A DNA stretch of 64,000 nucleotides, taken from SXRF01 sp038043465 (lineage in GTDB: Bacteria > Pseudomonadota > Alphaproteobacteria > Rickettsiales > SXRF01). Of this stretch, positions 16,784 to 25,756 are shown one piece after another. The stretch lies in NCBI GenBank assembly GCA_038043465.1, contig JBBTBX010000007.1, positions 1 through 64,000 on the forward strand, read 5' to 3'. The first letter of the stretch is position 1, and each line of letters begins with the position of its first letter. Position numbers and translations under genes: made by a program. Under the pieces are notes generated by a model that did not search any database, had not been told where the DNA came from, and saw only the letters and a list, made by a program, of their open reading frames with translations.

Positions 16784-17713
16784 ATGGCTGAAGATAACAC
16801 GCAATTACCACCAGAGCATACCCCATTGCCAGGTCAGACTTTTGGAGGTTCTCCTCATAAAGAGGGTGTGAAGCCACGCCGTCAGACTCATGAGGAGATA
16901 GCTGCATTTTTTAGGCATCCTGAAGGTCTTGAAGGAATTCGTCGAGATGAGGAAGCAGCAAGAGCTAAGGGTGTTGCGGATGCTTATGAAGAAAGTATAG
17001 GTCGTAAACCAAGATCTGCTGAAGTTGCTTCTTCTTACGAAGAAAGTGTTAAATTGGGTCGTAAACCAGAGCCAGAAGTTGTAGGTGCTGAGACTCCAAA
17101 ACAAGAGCCAAAAGTTGTGGGTGCCGAGACTCCAAAACAAGAGGCTACTTCTGCAACAGCTGGTACTTCTGCGACTGGTGAAGCGAAAGCTGCTGAATCT
17201 GACGGTAATTTAAAGGACAAAGCTAAAGCTGCGATGGATGGTGCGAAAAAAACAGCTGAAGGTCTTGGTCAGATATTTAATCAGGCTAAGGAAGGTACGC
17301 TTCACGCTAATGTTGGTGCTTCCGCAGCTCAGATTAAGTTGGAGCGTACCGCCTTGAATGCTGCTACCGATGAGGCTGCAAAAAAAGTTGCTCAAGAGGG
17401 TTTGGATGCAATGACTAAACCTAAACTTGAAGCGTTTGGAAAAATGAAGTTTACCGAAAGAACTGCTGCTTCTATTGGTGGGAATTTCGGTACAGATGTT
17501 GGCAAGGGTATGAAGTTTGCTCGTGGTACTGGCGCAATTGTTGGTATTGGTGCTATGATTAGCGGTGGTAAAGATATACTTGCACCTGCGAAAGACGAGA
17601 ATGGTGAAAGAAAGAATGGTTTTGCCAAGACCGCTCTCAAGCTTGCTGGTGGTGCTGCTATTATATGGGCATCTTTGGTAGCTGGTGGCAAAAATCGGGC
17701 TATGGGTATTTAA
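16784..17713 (+). CDS. lineage-specific protein with 12-residue repeats and hydrophobic C-terminus
   Basis: A 309-residue protein I do not recognise. The N-terminal 170 residues are charged and low-complexity, with a 12-residue tandem unit (VVGAETPKQE-type, two copies near residues 98-121) and a second repeated motif YEES...GRKP (two copies near 66-95). The middle is helical and Ala/Lys-rich. The C-terminal third has two weakly hydrophobic glycine-rich segments ('GTGAIVGIGAMISGG', 'LKLAGGAAIIWASLVAGG'). A GGAG site precedes the ATG, and a strong terminator follows the stop. It has the look of a secreted or membrane-active lineage protein, but there is no direct evidence for that. Confidence 0.6.
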   Translation: MAEDNTQLPPEHTPLPGQTFGGSPHKEGVKPRRQTHEEIAAFFRHPEGLEGIRRDEEAARAKGVADAYEESIGRKPRSAEVASSYEESVKLGRKPEPEVVGAETPKQEPKVVGAETPKQEATSATAGTSATGEAKAAESDGNLKDKAKAAMDGAKKTAEGLGQIFNQAKEGTLHANVGASAAQIKLERTALNAATDEAAKKVAQEGLDAMTKPKLEAFGKMKFTERTAASIGGNFGTDVGKGMKFARGTGAIVGIGAMISGGKDILAPAKDENGERKNGFAKTALKLAGGAAIIWASLVAGGKNRAMGI

Positions 17714-17740
17714 AGATAATTTTTACATTATCTAAAAAAT

Positions 17741-17772
17741 AAAAACCCCCGCTTTCAGAGGCGGGGGTTTTT
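17741..17772. terminator. strong bidirectional terminator
   Basis: AAAAACCCCCGC-tttcagag-GCGGGGGTTTTT: a 12-bp perfect stem with A and T flanks. It ends the 16784 gene. Confidence 0.88.
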
Positions 17773-17786
17773 ATTTATGACGCAAT

Positions 17787-17875
17787 CGTCATTGCGAAGG
17801 AGCATAGCGACTGTGGCAATCCAGAATAACTCAATTGAAATAACTGGATTGCTTCACCTGCGGTTCGCAATGACG
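17787..17875. repeat. palindromic repeat before the secA stop
   Basis: Arms CGTCATTGCGAAGGAGC... and ...GGTTCGCAATGACG are inverted, with inner CAATCCAG / CTGGATTG. Third copy of the family at 11317 and 15492. It lies between a terminator and the secA stop codon. Confidence 0.8.
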
Positions 17876-17879
17876 GAGA

Positions 17880-20501
17880 TTAACTCAAAGCACCGTGGCA
17901 GTGCTTATATTTCTTGCCACTTCCGCATGGGCATGGGTCGTTTCTTCCGGCTTTGGGAAGCTCATCAACATTTTCCATGCGGTTTTCAAACATTTTCTGG
18001 GCAGGAGCGACAGCAGCAAGAGTTGGCGGTTGCTCAAAATGTATCTCTAAATGCGCCAGACGGCTTACCACCAATTCACGCAGCTGCGTCAGCATCTGCT
18101 CAAACAGTGAAAATGCTTCCTGTTTATATTCATTGAGCGGGTCGCGCTGACCATAACCGCGTAAATGGATGCCCTGTCGCAGATGATCCAGCGATAATAA
18201 ATGATCTTTCCACAATTGATCCAGTGTTTGCAGCATTATCCTCTTTTCCGCCATTTTCATTACCTGCTCGCCATATTTAGCGTGTTTGCCAGCAAAATGC
18301 TCATCGGCGGCAGAATTAATTCTCTGAGTTATCTCATCGTCGGCAATGCCTTCTTCTTTTGCCCAGTTAACCACCGGCAAATGCAGACCAAAAATCCTGA
18401 ACAGTTCTTTTTCCAGAGCTTCGGTTTCCCAAGCATCGGCGTAAGATTTTGCAGGTATATACATAGTCACCAAGTTGCTGATGGTTTCCGAACGCATATC
18501 AGCAACAGTGTCCGACACGGATTCAGCTTCCATAAGCTCAATACGCTGCTCATAAATAACTTTGCGCTGGTCATTCATCACGTCATCATATTTAAGCAAA
18601 TTCTTACGCATTTCATAGTTACGCGCTTCCACCTTCTGCTGCGCCCGCTCAATTGCCCTATTCATCCACGGATGGAAAATAGCCTCGTCTTCTTTCATAC
18701 CTAACTTCTGCAGCAGACCGTCTATGCGCTCACTGCCGAAAATCCGCATCAAATCATCTTCGAGTGACAGATAGAATTTCGACGCACCTTTGTCGCCCTG
18801 CCTCCCTGAACGACCACGCAACTGGTTATCAATTCGTCTTGATTCATGGCGTTCCGTGGCAAGTACAAATAGCCCGCCAGCAGCGATAACCGCCTTTTTG
18901 TCGGCTTCCACTTCCGCTTCGATTTTATTTTTATCCACTAAAGATGCATCTTCGCCAAGCTCTTGTTTAATCCGCATTTCAGCATTTCCGCCGAGCATAA
19001 TATCTGTTCCGCGACCAGCCATATTGGTAGCAATAGTAACAGCGGAAGGGCGACCAGCCTGCGCGATAATATATGCTTCCTGCTCATGGTAGCGGGCGTT
19101 AAGAACCTGATGCTCGATTTTCTCTTTTTTAAGCATTTCCGAAAGCATTTCCGATTTTTCAATCGAAACCGTGCCAACCAGAACCGGAGTTCCCTTAGCA
19201 TTGGAATCTTTTATCTCTTTGATGACAGCTCGAAATTTTTCAGCAGACGTACGGTAAATCTCATCGTTATGATCCACCCTGTTCACCGGAAGGTTGGTTG
19301 GAATGTCGATTACTTCCAGCTTGTAAATATCACGGAATTCACCGGCTTCGGTCATCGCCGTTCCAGTCATTCCTGATAATTTCGGGTACATACGGAAATA
19401 ATTTTGGAAGGTTATCGACGCAAGTGTCTGGTTTTCATTCTGGATTTTTACGCCTTCTTTGGCTTCCAAAGCCTGATGCAGACCATCAGAATAACGGCGA
19501 CCTTCCATCATCCGACCGGTAAATTCATCAATGATGATAACTTTATTATCTTTCACAATGTAATCGACATCAACAGTAAATAAGGTGCGGGCGCGCAGGG
19601 CTTGATTTACATGGTGAACAAAAGCTACATTTTCTATATCATAAAGCGAACTGTCCTTATTTAGCATCTCTTTGGCGATAAGCATGGTCTCCATGCTTTG
19701 TACGCCTCTTTCGGTTAAGGTAACGCTTCGTTGCTTTTCATCTTTTTCGTAATCTTCAGATTTCAGCTTAGCAACTAACTTATCAATCTGGGTATACAAC
19801 TCGGAATTGTCTTCTGTAGGACCAGAAATAATAAGCGGGGTGCGGGCTTCATCAATAAGAATCGAATCAACCTCATCGACAACAGCATAGGCAAATGGGC
19901 GGTGAACCATCGTCTCACGCGAATATTTCATATTATCACGCAGATAATCAAAACCTAATTCATTATTGGTGGCATAGGTAATATCGCAGCCATAAGCAGC
20001 TTTGCGTTCAACATCATCAAGACCGTGAGTGATGCAACCGACAGTTAGCCCAAGGAATTTATGCAACCGTCCCATCCACTCAGAGTCGCGTTTTGCCAGA
20101 TAGTCATTCACTGTTACAACATGCACGCCTTTTTGTGGAATTGCGTTTAAATACGCAGCCAGCGTGCAAACCAGCGTTTTTCCTTCGCCGGTACGCATTT
20201 CGGCAATCATTCCCTTATGCAGAACCATGCCACCGATAAGCTGCACGTCAAAATGGCGCATCCCCAGAACACGTCTGCCGGCTTCACGAACAGTAGCAAA
20301 AGCGTCTACAAGCAGATTGTCCAGTTTTTCTCCGGCATTATAGCGTTCACGCAGCCACGTGGTGCGCCCGCGCAGTTCATCATCAGACATGCGGGAAAGT
20401 TGAGCCTCAAGCGCGTTAATCTGCTGCACTTTTGGTTGCAGGGACTTAACAAAACGTTCGTTGGCAGAACCGAATAATTTTTTTGCAAATGTGTTTAGCA
20501 T
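17880..20501 (-). CDS. secA: preprotein translocase subunit SecA
   Basis: An 873-residue motor ATPase of normal length. It starts 'LNTFAKKLFGSANERFVKSL', has Walker A 'RTGEGKTLV' near residue 105, the DEAD-like 'VVDEVDSILIDEARTPLIISG', 'TNMAGRGTDIMLGG' and 'QLRGRSGRQGD'. The C-terminus carries the Zn-binding SEC-C tail 'RNDPCPCGSGKKYKHCHG'. It drives proteins through SecYEG. It is divergent from the ppiC-argJ-mutT block, an order frequent in Alphaproteobacteria. Confidence 0.98.
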   Translation of the reverse strand: MLNTFAKKLFGSANERFVKSLQPKVQQINALEAQLSRMSDDELRGRTTWLRERYNAGEKLDNLLVDAFATVREAGRRVLGMRHFDVQLIGGMVLHKGMIAEMRTGEGKTLVCTLAAYLNAIPQKGVHVVTVNDYLAKRDSEWMGRLHKFLGLTVGCITHGLDDVERKAAYGCDITYATNNELGFDYLRDNMKYSRETMVHRPFAYAVVDEVDSILIDEARTPLIISGPTEDNSELYTQIDKLVAKLKSEDYEKDEKQRSVTLTERGVQSMETMLIAKEMLNKDSSLYDIENVAFVHHVNQALRARTLFTVDVDYIVKDNKVIIIDEFTGRMMEGRRYSDGLHQALEAKEGVKIQNENQTLASITFQNYFRMYPKLSGMTGTAMTEAGEFRDIYKLEVIDIPTNLPVNRVDHNDEIYRTSAEKFRAVIKEIKDSNAKGTPVLVGTVSIEKSEMLSEMLKKEKIEHQVLNARYHEQEAYIIAQAGRPSAVTIATNMAGRGTDIMLGGNAEMRIKQELGEDASLVDKNKIEAEVEADKKAVIAAGGLFVLATERHESRRIDNQLRGRSGRQGDKGASKFYLSLEDDLMRIFGSERIDGLLQKLGMKEDEAIFHPWMNRAIERAQQKVEARNYEMRKNLLKYDDVMNDQRKVIYEQRIELMEAESVSDTVADMRSETISNLVTMYIPAKSYADAWETEALEKELFRIFGLHLPVVNWAKEEGIADDEITQRINSAADEHFAGKHAKYGEQVMKMAEKRIMLQTLDQLWKDHLLSLDHLRQGIHLRGYGQRDPLNEYKQEAFSLFEQMLTQLRELVVSRLAHLEIHFEQPPTLAAVAPAQKMFENRMENVDELPKAGRNDPCPCGSGKKYKHCHGALS

Positions 20502-20649
20502 GGGTGATTAGATAGGAGTTTATTTTGGCTAAGTCAACGGCAGGAAAAATAAATAATTTGTAAGAATAGTGGCTATTGCCAATAGTTAAAGAATCATGTA
20601 ATAACCACGAGTCGGAATTTTATTTTAACTAAATAATAAGGATAATAAT

Positions 20650-21579
20650 ATGAAAACAACGCTGCATACTGGTCTATTACTGGCATTACTTTCCATTTCT
20701 CCGTCTTTTGCTGCGGATTCCAAGGATACTCCGGCTACAGACTCAAAACCGGCTGCCACTGTTAAAGATTATACAGTTATTAATCTGGATGGTGAGGAAA
20801 TCAAATATTCTGATGTTATGGAAGTATGGAAAGGTCTGTTTCAGGGCGGGGCTGTTCCTGATTTTAATAGTTTTGATGAAAATATCCGCCAGAATGTCTT
20901 GCGTGGTTTGGTGTCTGAGCGTCTTATACACAAAGAAGCCATAAAAAGTGGTATTGATAAAAGCGAAGATATCAAAAAACGCTTGGAGAGTCTGCAAAAA
21001 CAATTGGTTATTCAAACTTATATAGAAAACAAATCAAAATCATTAGTGACTGATGAGCAGATTAAAGCTTTGTATGAAGAAAAAATCGCTGCCGCTAAAG
21101 GTCAGGAAGAGTTGAAAGCCAGGCATATTCTGGTTGCAGCTGAATCAGATGCTAAGAAAATTTCTGCCGATTTGAAAAAAGGTGGGGATTTTGAAAAAGT
21201 TGCTAAAAACAAATCTACCGACAAAGGTTCTGGTGTGAATGGTGGAGATCTGGGCTGGTTTGCTAAGGAGAAAATGGTTCCGGAATTTTTTGATGCTACT
21301 TTCAAACTTAAGAAAGGCGAAGTGTCTGCTCCGGTTAAGTCAAACTTTGGCTGGCATGTTATAAAGCTGGAAGACCGCCGTCCTGTAAAAGTTTCTCCGT
21401 TTGAAGAAAGCAAGGAAGCGTTGAAAGGCGAATTAAGCAACAAGGCGGTACAGTCTTATATAGAAAATCTGCTTAAAACCTCATCAATTAAATATTTTGA
21501 TGAAAATGGTAAAGAAAAGGATTTTGTCAGCTCCGTTGTTGCTCCAGAGCCTGACACTAAGACTGAAGAAAAGAAATAG
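20650..21579 (+). CDS. periplasmic parvulin-type peptidyl-prolyl isomerase (PpiC/SurA-like)
   Basis: A 309-residue protein with a signal peptide (about residues 1-21), an N-terminal SurA-like helical region ('LRGLVSERLIHKEAIKSG'), and a PpiC domain (about 155-245) with 'ARHILVA', 'GGDLGWFAKEKMVPEFFDATF' and 'FGWHVIKLEDRR'. A basic/acidic tail follows. It likely assists folding of exported proteins, perhaps outer-membrane ones. An AAGGA site precedes the ATG. It is divergent from secA. Confidence 0.9.
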   Translation: MKTTLHTGLLLALLSISPSFAADSKDTPATDSKPAATVKDYTVINLDGEEIKYSDVMEVWKGLFQGGAVPDFNSFDENIRQNVLRGLVSERLIHKEAIKSGIDKSEDIKKRLESLQKQLVIQTYIENKSKSLVTDEQIKALYEEKIAAAKGQEELKARHILVAAESDAKKISADLKKGGDFEKVAKNKSTDKGSGVNGGDLGWFAKEKMVPEFFDATFKLKKGEVSAPVKSNFGWHVIKLEDRRPVKVSPFEESKEALKGELSNKAVQSYIENLLKTSSIKYFDENGKEKDFVSSVVAPEPDTKTEEKK

Positions 21580-21590
21580 AGAATCTAGGG

Positions 21591-21656
21591 TTCAGAGGTC
21601 AGAGTTCGGGGAATAGAAAAATATAAATGTTCCTGACTTCTGACTTTTGACTTCTG
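21591..21656. repeat. short-word inverted repeat before argJ
   Basis: Repeated words of the type 'CAGAGGTCAGAG' face 'CTGACTTCTGACTTTTGACT' across an AT-rich spacer. The element ends nine bases before the argJ ATG and leaves no ribosome-binding site. It is the same kind of placement as before proC and the TIGR01459 gene. Confidence 0.6.
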
Positions 21657-21664
21657 TGCTGTCT

Positions 21665-22876
21665 ATGACAATATCACCACTTGCTCCTAAGTCTTATCCA
21701 AAATTACAGCCGATAAAAGGTGTGCGTTTGGCTATGGCTTCCTGTGGAGTTCGTTATGCCGGACGTACTGATTTGCTGGTTGTTGAACTGGCGGAAGGAA
21801 CTAAAGTAGCCGGAGTTTTTACCCGTTCCTTAACCGCTTCTGCTTCTGTCCTTGCTTGCAAAGAGGCTTTAAAAGGCGCAGTGGCAAGAGGACTTGTGGT
21901 TAATTCCGGCAATTCCAATGCTTTCACTGGCAAAGCGGGAGAGGCTTCTGTTAGCAGGATACGTGATGCAGCCGGTAGATTGTTTGGTTGCGGTGTGGAG
22001 AGCATATTTACAGCTTCAACAGGCGTAATTGGTGAGAAATTACCTGATGAAAAAATCACCAATGCACTACCCAATCTACTATTTTCCGAGTCAACATGGG
22101 ATGAAGCCGCCCGCGCCATAATGACCACTGATACCTACCCAAAACTTGCAACGCAAACCGCGATTATTGAAGGGGTAACCGTTACCATAAACGGGATTGC
22201 CAAAGGCTCCGGAATGATAGCTCCGGACATGGCGACTATGCTTGCGTTTGTATTCACCGATGCAGATATTCCGGCTAATATATTGCAAGAAATCCTCACA
22301 GAAACCAATGAGGTGACCTTCAATAACATAACCGTCGATGGAGATACTTCCACTAGCGATACATTGCTGGTTTTTGCCACTGGCAAAGCCGGAAACAAAG
22401 CTGCCGCAAGCACTGATTATAGTGATTTTAAAAAAGCATTACACTCTGCTCTGCATGACCTTGCTTTGCAGGTGGTAAAAGACGGTGAGGGGGCAGAAAA
22501 ACTGGTCACCATCACAGTTGCCGGTGCTGAATCAAAAAAAGCGGCGAAAAATATTGCCATGAGCATCGCCAATTCACCGTTGGTGAAAACCGCAATAGCT
22601 GCTTCTGATGCTAATTGGGGGCGTATTGTTATGGCGGTGGGCAAGGCTGGTGAACGTGCTGATCGTGATAGACTTTGCATTTCTATTGGCGGGGTGAGTG
22701 TGGCAAAAAATGGTGAGGCGGATCCGAATTATAACGAGGTGCAAATTACAGAACACATGCAGGGCAGGGATATTACAATTGATGTTAATGTTGGTGTTGG
22801 CAGCGAATTTGCAACGGTTTATACCTGCGATCTTACTCACCGCTATATCGACATCAACGGCAGCTACCGTTCATAG
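21665..22876 (+). CDS. argJ: bifunctional ornithine acetyltransferase / N-acetylglutamate synthase
   Basis: A 403-residue ArgJ, started at the ATG at 21665 (MTISPLAPK); an upstream TTG lies inside a repeat. Family motifs include 'GVRLAMASCGVRYAGRTDLLVVEL' in pieces, the self-cleavage site 'KGSGMIAPDMATMLAF' (cleaved at the Ala-Thr bond), 'SDANWGRIVMAVGKAG' and the C-terminal 'YTCDLTHRYIDINGSYRS'. It recycles the acetyl group in arginine synthesis. It is followed by mutT three bases later, a conserved alphaproteobacterial pair. Confidence 0.96.
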   Translation: MTISPLAPKSYPKLQPIKGVRLAMASCGVRYAGRTDLLVVELAEGTKVAGVFTRSLTASASVLACKEALKGAVARGLVVNSGNSNAFTGKAGEASVSRIRDAAGRLFGCGVESIFTASTGVIGEKLPDEKITNALPNLLFSESTWDEAARAIMTTDTYPKLATQTAIIEGVTVTINGIAKGSGMIAPDMATMLAFVFTDADIPANILQEILTETNEVTFNNITVDGDTSTSDTLLVFATGKAGNKAAASTDYSDFKKALHSALHDLALQVVKDGEGAEKLVTITVAGAESKKAAKNIAMSIANSPLVKTAIAASDANWGRIVMAVGKAGERADRDRLCISIGGVSVAKNGEADPNYNEVQITEHMQGRDITIDVNVGVGSEFATVYTCDLTHRYIDINGSYRS

Positions 22877-22879
22877 CAA

Positions 22880-23284
22880 ATGAAAATACTCCTTGTTGTT
22901 GCCGCAGTGTTGATAAATTCCAAAGGCGAAGTTTTGCTTGCACAGCGTCCTGAAGGAAAAAGGCTGGCGGGCAAATGGGAATTTGCTGGAGGAAAATTAG
23001 AAGATGGTGAAACACCGGAATCAGCCTTGGTAAGAGAATTGTACGAAGAACTAGGGATAGAAGTGCAACCGGAAGATTTAGAAAACTTCTGGTTTTTGTC
23101 GCACTCCTATCCTGAGTTTAATTTTCATCTGCTCATGCCAGTTTATGTTTGCCGGAAATGGCGGGGAACGCCAGAGCCTCTTGAACATTCCGCCCTGTGC
23201 TGGGCATATCCGAACGATATGGATAAGCTTGACATGATAGAAGCGGATAATGAGCTGGTTGAACGGATAAAACTTCTCTCATAG
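22880..23284 (+). CDS. mutT: 8-oxo-dGTP diphosphatase MutT (Nudix hydrolase)
   Basis: A 134-residue Nudix protein with the full box 'GGKLEDGETPESALVRELYEELGIEV' read in pieces (G-x5-E-x7-R-E-x2-E-E-x-G). 'LLAQRPEGKRLAGKWEFAGG' is typical of MutT. It removes oxidised dGTP. Its start follows the argJ stop by three bases, so the two form an operon. Confidence 0.9.
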   Translation: MKILLVVAAVLINSKGEVLLAQRPEGKRLAGKWEFAGGKLEDGETPESALVRELYEELGIEVQPEDLENFWFLSHSYPEFNFHLLMPVYVCRKWRGTPEPLEHSALCWAYPNDMDKLDMIEADNELVERIKLLS

Positions 23285-23290
23285 TTTTCC

Positions 23291-24718
23291 CTAAACATAA
23301 GGTGCTATAATCGGTGCGGCATATGTCCCCATGACGTTATAACCAGTTCTGGTTGGATGCACTCCGTCAACGAAATAGGTGGTGTTGCTATGGTCTGACA
23401 TTTCAGAAAGCCCTGCAAAATCGATAACGGTGTAACCTTCTGCTACGGCATTATCGCGGATAAGCTGGTTATAAACCAGACGTTCGGCTTCCTTGTCCAG
23501 CTTATCCTGAGCCGAGCCGCCCCAATTCCTGGCTATCGCCGTTCCCACCAACACTCTGGTAAATCCTGCTGCTTGCATCGCCTCGACATATGGCAGGGTA
23601 TAAGTTGTCCAGACCGTTGTTCCATAACCGACAATCGTGCCAGTCGCTCGACCATCTAAATCATTTGTACCAGCAAAATATACACTTACGTTTTTGGCGA
23701 AGCCGGAATCATAACGCCCTGTTACCTGCGTCCTGTTGCTGTAGCAACCAGCAGAGGTTGAACCAGGAACTGCAACATTAACCACATGGGCTTGTTGACC
23801 GAGTATGGAAGAAACAACTCGTGGCCATCCGTAATGATAAGAGCCTGTAGTGTAGCCGGCGGTGATGCTGTCACTATCATAAATAATCTTTGATGTACGT
23901 GCTATGTTAGATTTAAACGCTGTGGAAAACGCGGATTCAATGGAGTTTTTATCACCGGTGCTGAGAGCCGAGTCATACACAACATAAGCAAACACCTCTA
24001 TGTTAGAAGTAGAAACCAGAGTTGATCCGCCTATTGTTGCCCCTGTCGCAGTCGCATTGACATATGCCCCTACTGACTGGTCTTGTCCATTTAGTCTCAT
24101 ATATTTTCCGGAAGCATCACCGCTTAAAATAAATGAGTCAGTTTGTCCGTGGCGTGGTGTGAACTTCTTTTTATCTCCACCAGTGAAAGTTGACGAGCCT
24201 TGCAACACGCCATTATATTTTTCCCACCAGATATTAATCTGAGTGCCGATGCTGAGAATACTGTTAAAGTTGAGCAAACCGCCGCCGGAAGCATATGCCT
24301 GAGCTACAGAAAAACTCTGGGTACTGACTGAAAGACCAGAAGGTATGGTAAGTTTAGAACTGCCCTGCCCATTTGCCGCGCAGAAAGTTATAGGCTGGAT
24401 ACCGCTTATGGTGTTGCCGGAAGTGATGGTTGGATGGTTGCTGGATGCAGTTGCGTTATAGCCATTACCGCTCTGGTCATACCATGTGACAACGGTAAGT
24501 GTGCTTGCGCCAACGAAAGCCAGTGCTGCCACTGTATCCATATAGCCGGCAGGTGTAAAACCTATATCGGTTTCAGCACTATCGCTCGAACGCTTGATAC
24601 GGCAACACGCGCCAGTCCAGTCCGGGGTTTTCACCACAGAATATACGGCAAGCGGAGTGCCGGGCAGGACGAGGGAGGCTTTTTTGCTATTGCCAAATAA
24701 GGTAAGTAACTCTCCCAT
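23291..24718 (-). CDS. phage-tail-like protein with lectin-like and SGNH hydrolase domains
   Basis: A 475-residue protein with two parts. Residues 20-260 look like an arabinofuranosidase-type concanavalin-like sandwich ('TWTGACCRI'-like start, 'TVVTWYDQSGNGYNATAS'). Residues about 275-475 form an SGNH hydrolase: block I 'DSDSITAG' (nucleophile Ser near 282; the usual Gly of GDS is Ser), block III 'GTND' near 352, and block V 'DGVHPT' near 454 with the Asp-His pair. Such proteins occur as phage tail or secreted carbohydrate esterases. There is no signal peptide. A small companion gene precedes it. Confidence 0.72.
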   Translation of the reverse strand: MGELLTLFGNSKKASLVLPGTPLAVYSVVKTPDWTGACCRIKRSSDSAETDIGFTPAGYMDTVAALAFVGASTLTVVTWYDQSGNGYNATASSNHPTITSGNTISGIQPITFCAANGQGSSKLTIPSGLSVSTQSFSVAQAYASGGGLLNFNSILSIGTQINIWWEKYNGVLQGSSTFTGGDKKKFTPRHGQTDSFILSGDASGKYMRLNGQDQSVGAYVNATATGATIGGSTLVSTSNIEVFAYVVYDSALSTGDKNSIESAFSTAFKSNIARTSKIIYDSDSITAGYTTGSYHYGWPRVVSSILGQQAHVVNVAVPGSTSAGCYSNRTQVTGRYDSGFAKNVSVYFAGTNDLDGRATGTIVGYGTTVWTTYTLPYVEAMQAAGFTRVLVGTAIARNWGGSAQDKLDKEAERLVYNQLIRDNAVAEGYTVIDFAGLSEMSDHSNTTYFVDGVHPTRTGYNVMGTYAAPIIAPYV

Positions 24719-24720
24719 AA

Positions 24721-25080
24721 TTACAAAGACCGTATGGCAAGGGTTATAATAGCATCGGTCGATGCTTGTGTAGTTCCTGCTGTCAGTTTTATGAAACGCA
24801 ACCCGGCAACTATGTTGAAATTATCGATTGGTACATATTTGCTGGAAGCAACGGTTAGAGAATAGGTTGCCCCCGCGCCATTCTGCACCGCCACATAACT
24901 TCCTGAAGCACTGGTTGCTGCCTGAAGTGAAATGCTGGTTGCGGTGAAATTGGATGGGATAAAGAAACCCACAAGTTCAAGCCCGCTTAAATCAATAGCC
25001 GCACTATCTGTTTGTCCAACAGCAATGGTGGTGGTTAAATCATAAAATTTGTCGTTACTGTAATTTTTTTCGCTGACCAT
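24721..25080 (-). CDS. small phage-tail-like hypothetical protein
   Basis: A 119-residue beta-rich protein, high in Thr, Ser, Ala and Ile, with no signal peptide or membrane segment. Patterns such as 'LVGFFIPSNFTATSISLQAATSASGSYVAV' (in pieces) recall small phage capsid-decoration or tail proteins. It ends two bases before the SGNH gene on the same strand, so the two are probably one unit of phage origin. Confidence 0.6.
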   Translation of the reverse strand: MVSEKNYSNDKFYDLTTTIAVGQTDSAAIDLSGLELVGFFIPSNFTATSISLQAATSASGSYVAVQNGAGATYSLTVASSKYVPIDNFNIVAGLRFIKLTAGTTQASTDAIITLAIRSL

Positions 25081-25113
25081 AAAATCATCCTTCTGGGTTA
25101 TAGGTTTTTGCTT

Positions 25114-25257
25114 AGAGCCTGTTCATAATCTCGCTAGGCTGTGACAACAAGCGCAGTTTTTGAGAACCGCAACGCAAATGTACGTTTGGTACATGCGTAG
25201 CGGAAGCGCAAAAAACAAAGCGTTTGGCCAGCATAGTAGAGATTATGAACAGGCTCT
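25114..25257. repeat. 144-bp palindromic element, copy 1
   Basis: Terminal arms of 19 bases are perfect (AGAGCCTGTTCATAATCTC and its reverse complement). The centre holds GAGAACCGCAACGC and a small hairpin ATGTAC-gtttg-GTACAT. Copy 2 at 34995 has the same length and differs at about three bases. It is non-coding, with no transposase. Confidence 0.88.
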
Positions 25258-25412
25258 TAGTAACCTATTGTTCCTATATGGACGCATGGTCTGGAAGTGG
25301 GAAAATTGGCTATATGAAACAAAAATTAGCAAAATTAGCTATATTTGCTGTACTAGAGCCTAGACAAAGCTCAACTCTTCTTCTATAAGGCATAGCTCTT
25401 TTTATTTTATGT

Positions 25413-25488
25413 GCCTCGATAGCTCAGTTGGTAGAGCAAGGGACTGAAAATCCCTGTGTCGCTGGTTCGATTCCGGCTCGAGGCACCA
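25413..25488 (+). tRNA. tRNA-Phe (GAA)
   Basis: A 76-base cloverleaf. Acceptor GCCTCGA pairs with TCGAGGC, discriminator A and encoded CCA. The anticodon stem AGGGA/TCCCT holds loop CTGAAAA with anticodon GAA. The T-stem GCTGG/CCGGC holds loop TTCGATT. The gene is intact and its 3' part is duplicated at 29111. Confidence 0.96.
25442..25488. repeat. attachment-site repeat, left (within tRNA-Phe)
   Basis: 47-bp direct repeat starting GACTGAAAATCCCTG, identical to 29111-29157. It covers the anticodon loop to the CCA end, the usual core used by tyrosine integrases. Confidence 0.9.
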
Positions 25489-25513
25489 TTTTCCAAGGAT
25501 TCAATATCCAAAA

Positions 25514-25621
25514 GGGACACTATAGGGACACTTAACAGTAACTAATCCCAACAATCCAAAAAAAAATAGATAAATAATATTTATGCGGTGTTTTTCACTT
25601 AAGTTGTCCCTTGGTTGTCCC
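25514..25621. promoter_or_regulatory. candidate integrase arm sites, left
   Basis: Two direct GGGACACT words start at 25514 and 25525, and two GTTGTCCC words start at 25603 and 25614. Each pair is spaced by 11 bases, one helical turn. GTTGTCCC is the inverted form of the GGGACA core. A third pair occurs at the right end (28978, 28989). The layout fits arm-type sites of an integrase, between the core site and the integrase gene. Confidence 0.5.
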
Positions 25622-25756
25622 ATTTGAAATAGATAGTGAGGTAATATTCTGTTTTTATGTGATTATATAATATTGGATAAGGTGATTAATAATCCCTGTT
25701 GCTATTTATTGTAATTTCTTGTAGCTTTTTACCAACTGTTTAATTAGGGGGAAAAA

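Noticed and set aside
25114..25257. Insertion sequence
   Set aside because: No transposase fits in 144 bases and none with matching ends is in the window; at most it is non-autonomous.
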